Assembly (NCBI GenBank): GCA_001303885.1
Contig: LJUE01000114.1
Coordinates: forward strand, 1 to 7,187
Reading direction: 5' to 3'
Length of the DNA: 7,187 bases
Source: Planctomycetes bacterium SM23_32
GTDB lineage: Bacteria; Planctomycetota; Brocadiia; SM23-32
Shown: in pieces, positions 1 to 5,182 of the stretch
Numbering within the stretch: the first letter of the stretch is position 1
How the letters are laid out: every line of letters starts with the position of its first letter
Position numbers and translations under genes: made by a program
Notes under the pieces: model-generated
Seen by the model: the letters and a program-made list of their open reading frames with translations, nothing else
Databases searched by the model: none
Told to the model about the DNA's origin: nothing

Positions 1-52
1 CTCCGAACGTCACGACGTTGGGCTCGGCATAGATAATGGCGTCGGCCTTCAT
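1..52 (-). CDS. Partial CDS (N-terminus only), possible zinc-type medium-chain dehydrogenase
   Basis: Only the first 17 codons lie inside the window; the gene runs off the left edge. Seen: an ATG at 52 on the minus strand, preceded by GGGGAGG with an 8-nt spacer and by a good promoter (98-125), and an open frame reading MKADAIIYAEPNVVTFG. That opening resembles the N-terminal beta strand of medium-chain dehydrogenase/reductase proteins (alcohol and sorbitol/threonine dehydrogenase type), which often begin MKA followed by a short strand and a proline. The start is well supported by the promoter, leader and ribosome site. The family call is a weak inference from 17 residues. The gene is divergent from the SH3/M48 unit. 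Confidence 0.62.
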   Translation of the reverse strand, partial: MKADAIIYAEPNVVTFG

Positions 53-97
53 GGCGTCGTCCTCCCCGTGTCGCAGAAGTGTGGGATGCTCGTGGCA

Positions 98-125
98 ATC
101 ATACCGCCGGGCGCTCGCGCGTCAA
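98..125 (-). promoter_or_regulatory. Sigma-70-like promoter for the leftward gene
   Basis: Read on the minus strand: -35 TTGACG (120-125), a 16-nt spacer, and -10 TATGAT (98-103). Each box matches the consensus at five of six positions. The predicted start of transcription is near 91, giving a leader of about 39 nt before the ATG at 52. The -35 box forms the left end of the inverted repeat at 121-155. The call rests on sequence match only. Confidence 0.68.
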
Positions 126-155
126 GCACGCGGGGCCGCGCCGCCCGTGCTTGAC
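121..155. repeat. Perfect 10-bp inverted repeat spanning a divergent promoter
   Basis: GTCAAGCACG (121-130) and CGTGCTTGAC (146-155) are exact reverse complements separated by 15 GC-rich bases. Each outer TTGAC is the first five bases of a -35 box, one firing left and one right, so the repeat places two mirror-image promoters back to back. The arms extend beyond the -35 hexamers (GTGC precedes each TTGAC), which could mean a regulator-binding dyad or simply two promoters with the same upstream preference. An RNA hairpin is not expected to matter here, because neither transcript would include it. Confidence 0.6.
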
Positions 156-178
156 TTCGTGGGAGCCGGCGGGATAAT
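151..178 (+). promoter_or_regulatory. Sigma-70-like promoter for the SH3/M48/fumarase-beta/nth unit
   Basis: -35 TTGACT (151-156), a 16-nt spacer, and -10 GATAAT (173-178); five of six bases match in each box. Transcription would start near 185, about 40 nt before the ATG at 225. The in-frame ATG at 178 overlaps the -10 box, so translation cannot begin there if this promoter is used, which supports the start at 225. Confidence 0.7.
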
Positions 179-224
179 GGACGGAAGGAGGCGGAAGGTA
201 GCCCTGCGTGAGGGAGCGAGACCG

Positions 225-725
225 ATGCGGTGGCGCAAGACGGCGGGATGGGCGGCCGTGCTGATCGCCCTGGCGGCCGTGCCCGTGCTGGCGGACACGA
301 TGTACGCCCGTTTCTCGGCGCCTGTGCGCGCGGAGCGGACCCTCGGCGCCGAGACCCTCGGCACGCTCAGCCAGGGGGACGCCGTCCAGGTGACCGGCCG
401 GGAGGGCAGCTACTACCGCGTTAACTACCGGGGCCGCGCCGGCTGGGTCTACTTCAACAAGCTGGCCGGCGAGAAGCCCGAGGACGTGACGGGGCTCCTG
501 GGCGGCCTGGGGGGCGAGGGCATACGGCTGACCGAGTTGGAGGCGGGCGGCGCGCTGCGGGGGCTCTCGCCCATGGCGGAGAGCTACGCGAAGGCGGCGG
601 ACGTCCCCCGCTGGGCGGTGGACGCCGTGGAGGCGATGCAGGGCCGCACCATCACGGCCCGCCAGCTGGAGGAGTTCCAGCGGGAAGGCGGCCTCGGTGA
701 GTACGGAGAGGGGGTGGCGCCATGA
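225..725 (+). CDS. Secreted SH3-like domain protein
   Basis: A 166-residue protein of unknown specific role. Residues 1-23 form a signal peptide: basic start, hydrophobic stretch, then VLA before the likely cleavage site. Residues about 27-80 look like a bacterial SH3 domain, with the usual order of an exposed variable segment, a GTLSQGDAVQV strand, a YYRVNY strand and a closing GWVYFNKL. Such domains usually bind peptidoglycan or peptides in the envelope. The C-terminal half is a Gly-rich linker and helices with no domain I recognise. Start: ATG 225 has AGGGAG at 211-216 with an 8-nt spacer and lies about 40 nt below the promoter; longer frames back to 36 would cross the promoter. Its stop overlaps the next start (ATGA, 722-725), so the two products are probably made together. 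Secretion and the SH3 fold are reasonably sure; partner and target are inferred. Confidence 0.82.
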   Translation: MRWRKTAGWAAVLIALAAVPVLADTMYARFSAPVRAERTLGAETLGTLSQGDAVQVTGREGSYYRVNYRGRAGWVYFNKLAGEKPEDVTGLLGGLGGEGIRLTELEAGGALRGLSPMAESYAKAADVPRWAVDAVEAMQGRTITARQLEEFQREGGLGEYGEGVAP

Positions 726-1618
726 ACGCTCGCACTGCTCCCGCGACGCTCGTGCTGGTGCTGACGGCGCTGCTTGCGGCCGTGGGCTGCGAGGGTCTGG
801 AGCGGACGGCCACGCTGGCCTCCGACATCCTGCAAGAGCACCCCGGGCTGATCGAGGACGAGGGGGACCGCGCCAAGTGGACGGCGGGCCTGGCCGCCGT
901 GCGGAACATGGTGGACGAGATAGATACGGGCGAGGAGATCGGCATGGGCCAGAGCCTGGCGGTGCGGGCTTTTGCCTCCTTTGGCCGGCCACACCCGGAC
1001 GAGCGGCTCCAGGCCTACGTGGCCAAGGTGGGCCGGGTGGTCGCGCAGCAGAGCGAGAGGCCGTCGCTGCCCTACTCCTTCGCCGTGGTCCAGAACGACG
1101 AGCCGAACGCGCTGGCCCTGCCGGGGGGCTACGTGTTCATCTCGACGGGCCTGCTCGGACGGCTGAAGAGCGAGAGCGAACTGGCCTGCATCCTGGGGCA
1201 CGAGGTCTGCCACGTCGCCCAGAAGCACGGCATCGAGATCGTGGGGCGCGACCGACGGATCGCCAGCCTGGTGGACTTCGGAGCGGCCCTTGACGAAGAC
1301 GTCGCCGAGTACCGGCAGTTCATTGACCTGACCTACCAGAAGCTGACCACGGAAGGCTACGACCGGCGCTATGAGTGGCAGGCCGACGAGAGCGGCACGC
1401 GGTACGCCTACCGCGCCGGCTATCATCCCGAGGGCCTGCTGCCCTTCCTGGAGGCTTCCCGTGCCACAGGCGTGCAGATGGAGCGCTACAAGACCCACCC
1501 CGACCCGGCCGAGCGCATCGCGCGCGTGAAGGGTGTGCTTCGGTCGCTGGGCGACTACGCCGGGCTGCCGAAGCTGCGCGACCGATACGGCCGCGAGGTC
1601 CTGGACAGGCTCCGATGA
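722..1618 (+). CDS. M48-family zinc metalloprotease, lipoprotein
   Basis: A 298-residue membrane-anchored zinc peptidase, resembling the catalytic part of BepA and Oma1-type M48 proteins that degrade or help assemble envelope proteins. Seen: a lipoprotein signal ending in AVGC (lipid-bearing Cys23); the NALALPGGYVFISTGLL strand (129-145), characteristic of M48; the HEVCH zinc motif (His160, Glu161, His164); the third ligand Glu218 in EWQAD; and a THPDPAERIARV segment (258-269), common near the end of this family. All catalytic residues are present. No TPR tail follows, unlike BepA. The start has GGAGAGGGGG (705-714) 7 nt upstream and overlaps the SH3 gene by 4 bases. By family behaviour it should act on the periplasmic face of a membrane. 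The substrate is unknown; the coupled SH3 protein could be a partner or a substrate-recruiting factor, which is inference. Confidence 0.93.
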   Translation: MNARTAPATLVLVLTALLAAVGCEGLERTATLASDILQEHPGLIEDEGDRAKWTAGLAAVRNMVDEIDTGEEIGMGQSLAVRAFASFGRPHPDERLQAYVAKVGRVVAQQSERPSLPYSFAVVQNDEPNALALPGGYVFISTGLLGRLKSESELACILGHEVCHVAQKHGIEIVGRDRRIASLVDFGAALDEDVAEYRQFIDLTYQKLTTEGYDRRYEWQADESGTRYAYRAGYHPEGLLPFLEASRATGVQMERYKTHPDPAERIARVKGVLRSLGDYAGLPKLRDRYGREVLDRLR

Positions 1619-1630
1619 GGCGGACGGCCC

Positions 1631-2218
1631 ATGGAGAGTGAAGCGCGGGGCCCCCGCCTGCTCACGCCGCCGTTGACGGACGAGGACGTCCTGTCCGTGC
1701 GCAGCGGCGACCGCGTGCTCATCAGCGGCCTCATCTACTCGGCCCGGGACGCGGCGCATGCCAGGATGGCCGCGGCCCAGGCCCAGGGCGAGGCGCTGCC
1801 GTTCGATCCCGCCGGGCAGATCATCTACTACATGGGCCCCTCCCCCGCGCCGCCGGGCGGCGTCATCGGCGCGGCCGGCCCGACCACCAGTGGCCGCATG
1901 GACCCCTACGCGCCGGCCCTCTACCGCGCGGGGATCAAGGCCACCCTCGGCAAGGGGAGCCGCTCCGAGGAGGTGCGTGCCGCCATCAAGGAGTTCACCG
2001 CTCTCTACCTGGCCGCCATCGGCGGCGCCGGCGCCCTGCTGGGCCGCTGCATCCGGGCGGCGGACGTGGTGGCCTACCCGGACCTGGGGCCGGAGGCAGT
2101 GCGGAGGCTGACCGTCGAGGAGTTTCCCGCCGTCGTGGTCAACGACGCCTACGGCGGCGACCTGTACCGGGAGGCCCGGGCCCGGCACGCCGCCCGACCG
2201 TCGCAAGGGGAGGAGTAG
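1631..2218 (+). CDS. Class I fumarase / tartrate dehydratase beta subunit (stand-alone)
   Basis: A 195-residue protein covering the C-terminal domain of iron-sulfur hydro-lyases such as FumA/FumB and TtdB, about the size expected for the split beta subunit. Seen: SARDAAH (37-43), the YMGPSPAPPG loop (67-76), GPTTSGRMDPY (83-93), the GKG turn (107-109), and a closing EFPAVVVNDAYGGDLY (164-179). In this family the beta subunit helps bind the dicarboxylate, while the alpha subunit carries the 4Fe-4S cluster that does the dehydration, so this protein needs an alpha partner for fumarate-malate or tartrate chemistry. No alpha subunit lies in this window, and the upstream neighbour is the protease 12 bp away. 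Which dicarboxylate it acts on cannot be told from sequence. The start at 1631 is preceded by ATGAGG (1615-1620), and it shares the plus-strand unit with its neighbours. Confidence 0.92.
   Translation: MESEARGPRLLTPPLTDEDVLSVRSGDRVLISGLIYSARDAAHARMAAAQAQGEALPFDPAGQIIYYMGPSPAPPGGVIGAAGPTTSGRMDPYAPALYRAGIKATLGKGSRSEEVRAAIKEFTALYLAAIGGAGALLGRCIRAADVVAYPDLGPEAVRRLTVEEFPAVVVNDAYGGDLYREARARHAARPSQGEE
2205..2215 (+). promoter_or_regulatory. Ribosome binding site that decides the CTG start of the glycosylase
   Basis: AAGGGGAGGAG lies inside the last codons of the fumarase beta gene. Its GGAGG core (2209-2213) is exactly 8 nt before CTG at 2222. No such motif precedes the downstream GTG at 2336. Confidence 0.65.
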
Positions 2219-2221
2219 CCG

Positions 2222-2905
2222 CTGTCCGTCGGCCCACACACGCTACGACCTGAGCGCAAGATCGCGCCCGTCCTCGAGGCGCTGGACGAGCGCTACGGAG
2301 GCAAGAAGCGCCGCGACAGGGCAGAGCCCCTCGCAGTGCTCATCCGCGGCGTCCTCTCCCAGAACACCAGCGACGTCAACAGCGGGCGGGCATACGACAG
2401 CCTGCGGGAGAAGTTCGCCACGTGGGAGGACCTTGCCGGCGCCGCCCCGAAGGACATCGCCGGCGCCATCCGTTCCGGCGGCCTGGCCGACCAGAAGGCC
2501 GCCACCATCAAGTGCATCCTGGACTGGCTGTCCTCACGCGACGGCTACTCGCTGGACTTCCTGCGCCAGCTGGACAGCGAAGAGGTGGAGGCGCGCCTGA
2601 CGGCGATCAAGGGGGTGGGAGTGAAGACGGCGCGGCTGGTGCTGCTGTTCGGGTTCGGCCGGCCGGTCTTCGTGGTGGACACGCACGTGCTGCGCGTCAG
2701 CAAGCGGCTGGGGCTGATCCCGGCCAGGTGCACCCGCGAGAAGGCGCACGTCCTGCTGGACGACCTGGTGCCCGACGAGCGCAAGTACAGCGGCCACCTG
2801 AACATGATCGAACACGGCCGGCGGACCTGCCTTGCCCGCTCGCCGGACTGCCCTGGCTGCCCCGTGCGCCGCTGGTGCCTCTACGTGCGCGGCACGTTCG
2901 AGTAG
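2222..2905 (+). CDS. nth: Endonuclease III-family DNA glycosylase/AP lyase, probable CTG start
   Basis: A 227-residue base-excision repair enzyme that removes oxidised pyrimidines and nicks at abasic sites. Residue numbers assume initiation at 2222. Seen: LSQNTSD near 45-51; the helix-hairpin-helix KGVGVKTA with catalytic Lys135; VDTHVLRV with catalytic Asp153; and a C-terminal cluster loop Cys203-x6-Cys210-x2-Cys213-x5-Cys219, the exact 4Fe-4S spacing of the family. Start: in this frame the only ATG/GTG/TTG codon before the conserved core is GTG 2336. Starting there would begin mid-domain and lose the N-terminal helix (KIAPVLEALDERYGG), which is plainly homologous to the family. CTG 2222 is the first plausible codon after the in-frame TAG at 2216 and has an ideal ribosome site. 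The gene follows the fumarase beta stop by 3 bp. Function is sure; the CTG start is inferred. A sequence error hiding an ATG is the alternative. Confidence 0.92.
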   Translation: MSVGPHTLRPERKIAPVLEALDERYGGKKRRDRAEPLAVLIRGVLSQNTSDVNSGRAYDSLREKFATWEDLAGAAPKDIAGAIRSGGLADQKAATIKCILDWLSSRDGYSLDFLRQLDSEEVEARLTAIKGVGVKTARLVLLFGFGRPVFVVDTHVLRVSKRLGLIPARCTREKAHVLLDDLVPDERKYSGHLNMIEHGRRTCLARSPDCPGCPVRRWCLYVRGTFE

Positions 2906-2919
2906 GCCGGCGCGGCCTA
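2903..2919. terminator. Small hairpin joining the two convergent stop codons
   Basis: TAGGCC (2903-2908) and GGCCTA (2914-2919) pair perfectly around a 5-nt loop. The TAG on each strand is the stop codon of the gene arriving on that strand. A G-U pair could extend it by one on the plus transcript. No run of T follows on either side, so rho-independent termination is doubtful. It may act as a weak bidirectional pause or end-protecting hairpin, or be coincidence. Confidence 0.35.
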
Positions 2920-3729
2920 TGGGCGACGCATCTCCCGCTCCAGGCGGTCCACGTCCCGCTTGAGCCGCTCGTGGTCGCGTTGCAGGTTCAGGAACACCGT
3001 GTTGGTGATGAAGACCCGGTCGAGCCGGTCCAGCCTGTCCAGGTCGTCGTCGAGCTCCTCGATCCGCCTCTCCAGGCGCTCCACCGTGGCGCCGAGCAGG
3101 CGCACCTTCTGCTCCAGGTCGTTCAGGTGCCGGGTGAGTTGGACGATGTCCTGCCCCTGCTGCTCCAGCGCCGCCAGCTTCTCCTGGGTGAGCTGCTTTG
3201 CGAGCCTGGCCAGTTCGGTCTCTTCGCGCGCTTTGGCGAGCGCCTCCTGGCGGACGGCCTCCTCGTGGCGCTCCTTGCCCTCGGCCTCCAGGGTCTGGAG
3301 CTTGGCCTGGATGCGGGCGCGGTCAGCTTCAGACTCGGCCAGGACGAGCGCTCGCTGGTAGGCCTGGCGGGCCTTCGTGAGTTCGGCCAGGGCGTCGGGC
3401 GCGTCGGCGGCCCGCTCGTGGCGGTAGTCGCCACGCTGCTCGTGGAAGGACGCCGGGCTCACCGCGTAACGCCTCAGCCCGGTGATCCGGTCCTTGCGAT
3501 AGCCGATGGTGCTGCCGTCCACCGACTCGATGCGGATCATCTCGTCGTCTTCATGGAGGATCTTGCCCCTGGCCGTGGTCCCGTCCAGCACGACCTCGGC
3601 CATCCTGACGACATCGGGCGCCTCGGCCTGCTGGGGCGCCGGGCCTTCATCCTCGGCGAGGGCCACGACGCGGACAGCGGCCAATAGGCAGGCGGCCAGC
3701 AGCATCAGACGGGCGGGCATGGCCTTCAT
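2917..3729 (-). CDS. Secreted protein with small beta domain and long coiled coil
   Basis: A 270-residue protein I do not recognise as a named family. Seen: a signal peptide (1-25, ending ALA before EDEG); a short Pro/Ala/Gln-rich linker; a small beta-rich segment (about 44-88) of the kind that reads as a value-binding barrel in planctomycete-type exported proteins (GKILHEDDEMIRIES followed by a TIGYRKDRITGL turn); then a helical stretch and a highly charged coiled coil over about 115-236. The coil resumes at 251-268 after a hydrophobic break (VFITNTVFLNLQ, 239-250). Leu/Arg/Asp heptads are obvious in the last 60 residues. Start: ATG 3729 has AAGGGAGG with a 7-nt spacer; the longer frame to 3780 overlaps the -10 box of its promoter. 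It is probably periplasmic, a structural or scaffold protein, but that is inferred. It is last in the minus-strand run and has its own promoter. Confidence 0.8.
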   Translation of the reverse strand: MKAMPARLMLLAACLLAAVRVVALAEDEGPAPQQAEAPDVVRMAEVVLDGTTARGKILHEDDEMIRIESVDGSTIGYRKDRITGLRRYAVSPASFHEQRGDYRHERAADAPDALAELTKARQAYQRALVLAESEADRARIQAKLQTLEAEGKERHEEAVRQEALAKAREETELARLAKQLTQEKLAALEQQGQDIVQLTRHLNDLEQKVRLLGATVERLERRIEELDDDLDRLDRLDRVFITNTVFLNLQRDHERLKRDVDRLEREMRRP

Positions 3730-3778
3730 CGCACGGCCTCCCTTCGGGCTCAGGGGAACCTCCCAACGGTGCACGCAC

Positions 3779-3807
3779 ATTATACGGCAGGTCGGCTGCG
3801 ACGGCAG
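3779..3807 (-). promoter_or_regulatory. Promoter for the coiled-coil protein gene
   Basis: On the minus strand a perfect -10 TATAAT (3779-3784) is preceded at 17 nt by CTGCCG (3802-3807), a poor -35 with three of six consensus bases. The start of transcription would be near 3772, giving a leader of about 43 nt before ATG 3729. The surrounding GC content makes a chance TATAAT unlikely, and the gap of 144 bp to the upstream gene is the widest in the minus-strand run. Confidence 0.6.
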
Positions 3808-3852
3808 GACGCGGCGACGACGCTGACGGGCGCGCTCGATGGCCGCCCGGAC

Positions 3853-3864
3853 CGCCCCGGGGCG
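3853..3864. terminator. GC palindrome just after the deoxyribosyltransferase stop
   Basis: CGCCCCGGGGCG is a 12-bp perfect palindrome 9 bp past the stop codon of the 3874-4332 gene on the minus strand. With a loop it would give only a short stem, and no T-run follows. It may slow transcription before the next promoter, but in GC-rich DNA it could be chance. Confidence 0.22.
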
Positions 3865-3873
3865 CGGCTGCGC

Positions 3874-4332
3874 TCAGCCCTGCGCCTTCTTGACGGCGGC
3901 CACGAGCTTGCCGGCCAGGTCCTTGGCGAGCTGGGGCATGTCCTCGCCGAACGCCATCTCGCGCAGCACTTCCGTGCATGCCCCGGCCACCACGAGGTTC
4001 ACCCCCCGGTCCTGGCTCTCGCGGTAGTCGGTTCGCACGCCGATGATGGGGACGCCGCGCTCGTAGGCGATGCCCATCTCCAGCGCCGCGCCGCTGTCCA
4101 CGTCGGGGCCGTCCAGCACGGCCACCATGACGTGGGCCTCCCGGACCCCCTCCACGCAGGCGGCGAAGATCCTGGGGAAGTCCTTGGGGTTGTTGTAGGA
4201 CTCGCCGAACTTGAAGTCCTGGGGCAGGATGACGTGCGCGCCCGCGATGCGGCGCTCCAGCTCGGCGGCCAGCAGGCGGTTCCAGCGCCGCTGTCCCTGC
4301 GTGAACAACGGCCCGGACAGGTATATCTCCAT
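3874..4332 (-). CDS. Nucleoside 2-deoxyribosyltransferase family protein
   Basis: A 152-residue soluble enzyme of the family that cleaves the glycosidic bond of deoxynucleosides and moves the deoxyribose to another base, or hydrolyses deoxynucleotides (the related DNPH1/RCL type). Seen: MEIYLSGPLF at the start, with Tyr4 in the usual active-site position; AHVMVAVLDGPDVDSGAALEMG (66-87) with the nucleophile Glu85 and, six residues before it, Asp79, matching the known Asp/Glu pair; and GVPIIGVRTDYR (93-104), typical of the family. The length is normal. The start has GGAG with a 7-nt spacer. It lies 90 bp after nnrE and is probably co-transcribed, with a perfect but partnerless TTGACA in the gap. 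Transferase versus hydrolase cannot be settled from sequence. Confidence 0.88.
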   Translation of the reverse strand: MEIYLSGPLFTQGQRRWNRLLAAELERRIAGAHVILPQDFKFGESYNNPKDFPRIFAACVEGVREAHVMVAVLDGPDVDSGAALEMGIAYERGVPIIGVRTDYRESQDRGVNLVVAGACTEVLREMAFGEDMPQLAKDLAGKLVAAVKKAQG

Positions 4333-4422
4333 GGCGGCGCTCCGGTGTGCGGTCCTCGGGACGGCCGGGCGCAGGCGGTCTACGCGCCGACGCGAACACG
4401 ATGCGCTGTGCGCTGAGGGCTG

Positions 4423-5121
4423 TCAACTGCCGACGATGCGTTCGACGGCCGCGCGGGGGATGCCGATCTCGGCCACCTCGACGCGGCCCGTGTAGGCTGC
4501 CGCGCCCGCCTGCGTGAAGCCCACCTTGCTGAGCACGAAGGTGACGGTCCGGTCTGCCCTGACGGCGACGCCGAGCGGGCGCCCCGTGTTGCAGTCGAGC
4601 CCCGAGGGCACGTCTACGGCCAGCACGGGGCGCTCGCACGCGTTCAGCGCTCTAATGGCGGAGCGGTAGGGCTCCCGCACCTCGCCGGTGGTCCCCGTGC
4701 CGAGCAGCGCGTCCACCATCAGGTCGCAGTCGGCCCGCTCTCGGACAGCGGCGGCGACCTGGTCGGGCCGGGTGACTTCGTGGACGGGGAGGCCCATGTT
4801 GAGGATGATGCGCAGGTTGGCCGCCGCCTCTCCCTCGCCCTGGAGCAGTTCGTCGAGCCGGGCCAGCAGCAGCACCTCCACGTGGGCGCCCCAGTTGCTC
4901 AAGTGGCGCGCTGCCACGAAGCCGTCGCCGCCGTTGTTGCCCCGGCCGCACAGGACGGTCGCCCTCGCGCCGTCGGCCCCGCCGAGCATGTCGGCAGCAG
5001 CGCGGGCACACGCACGTCCGGCGTTCTCCATCAGGACCAGGCCGGCAATGGCGTAGTCCTGGACGGCTACGCGGTCGAGTTCGCGGATCTGCTCGCGGGT
5101 CGCGGCACGTTGGTCCGTCAT
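4423..5121 (-). CDS. nnrE: NAD(P)H-hydrate epimerase, stand-alone N domain
   Basis: A 232-residue protein equal to the YjeF N-terminal (epimerase) domain. It interconverts the R and S forms of hydrated NADH or NADPH so that the partner dehydratase NnrD can restore them; it acts in the cytoplasm. Seen: MENAGR (31-36), CGRGNNGGDGFVAARHL (58-74) for phosphate binding, DALLGTG (137-143), VDVPSGLD (169-176) with the catalytic-site Asp, and a closing IGIP (219-222). All core motifs are intact. Many bacteria fuse NnrE to NnrD; here the frame stops after the epimerase domain and no kinase-fold dehydratase follows, so NnrD must be elsewhere. The start at 5121 lacks a strong GGAGG in the preceding bases, which suggests weaker or coupled initiation. 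It sits 61 bp after the lipoprotein gene. Confidence 0.94.
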   Translation of the reverse strand: MTDQRAATREQIRELDRVAVQDYAIAGLVLMENAGRACARAAADMLGGADGARATVLCGRGNNGGDGFVAARHLSNWGAHVEVLLLARLDELLQGEGEAAANLRIILNMGLPVHEVTRPDQVAAAVRERADCDLMVDALLGTGTTGEVREPYRSAIRALNACERPVLAVDVPSGLDCNTGRPLGVAVRADRTVTFVLSKVGFTQAGAAAYTGRVEVAEIGIPRAAVERIVGS

Positions 5122-5182
5122 GGCGCGTGGGACCTGCCGACAGGAGGAGGCCCGGGCGGTTCGGCTGTCCGGGGGCCCGCCA

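Noticed and set aside
36..224. N-terminal extension of the SH3 gene back to ATG 36 or ATG 178
   Set aside because: These starts lie within or above the promoter, and the translated extension is Arg/Ser-rich and would hide the signal peptide.
99..992. 297-codon minus-strand open frame across the SH3 gene and the divergent promoter
   Set aside because: It is compositionally biased, crosses the promoters and has no recognisable domain; the plus-strand genes explain the region.
584..2239. 551-codon open frame on the minus strand opposite the M48 and fumarase genes
   Set aside because: It is antisense to two clear enzyme genes and its product is Arg/Gly/His/Ala-rich without domains, the usual shadow in GC-rich DNA.
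2422..3687. 421-codon plus-strand open frame
   Set aside because: It is a frame shadow of nth and then antisense to the coiled-coil gene; the product is low-complexity and domainless.
3730..3780. Longer start (ATG 3780) for the coiled-coil gene
   Set aside because: The codon overlaps the TATAAT box and lacks a ribosome site, while ATG 3729 has AAGGGAGG and begins a signal peptide.
4333..4422. Structured RNA or riboswitch in the gap before the deoxyribosyltransferase gene
   Set aside because: No stable long stem or known conserved motif is visible in these 90 bases.
4396..4428. Perfect TTGACA on the minus strand at the nnrE stop, as a promoter for the deoxyribosyltransferase gene
   Set aside because: The best hexamer at a 17-nt spacer is CATCGT, only three of six matches to -10, so a promoter is not supported.
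5122..5182. Promoter or terminator between the lipoprotein gene and nnrE
   Set aside because: A CATAGT lies on the minus strand but has no -35 at a normal distance, and the GC inverted pieces give only a 5-bp stem with a long loop.
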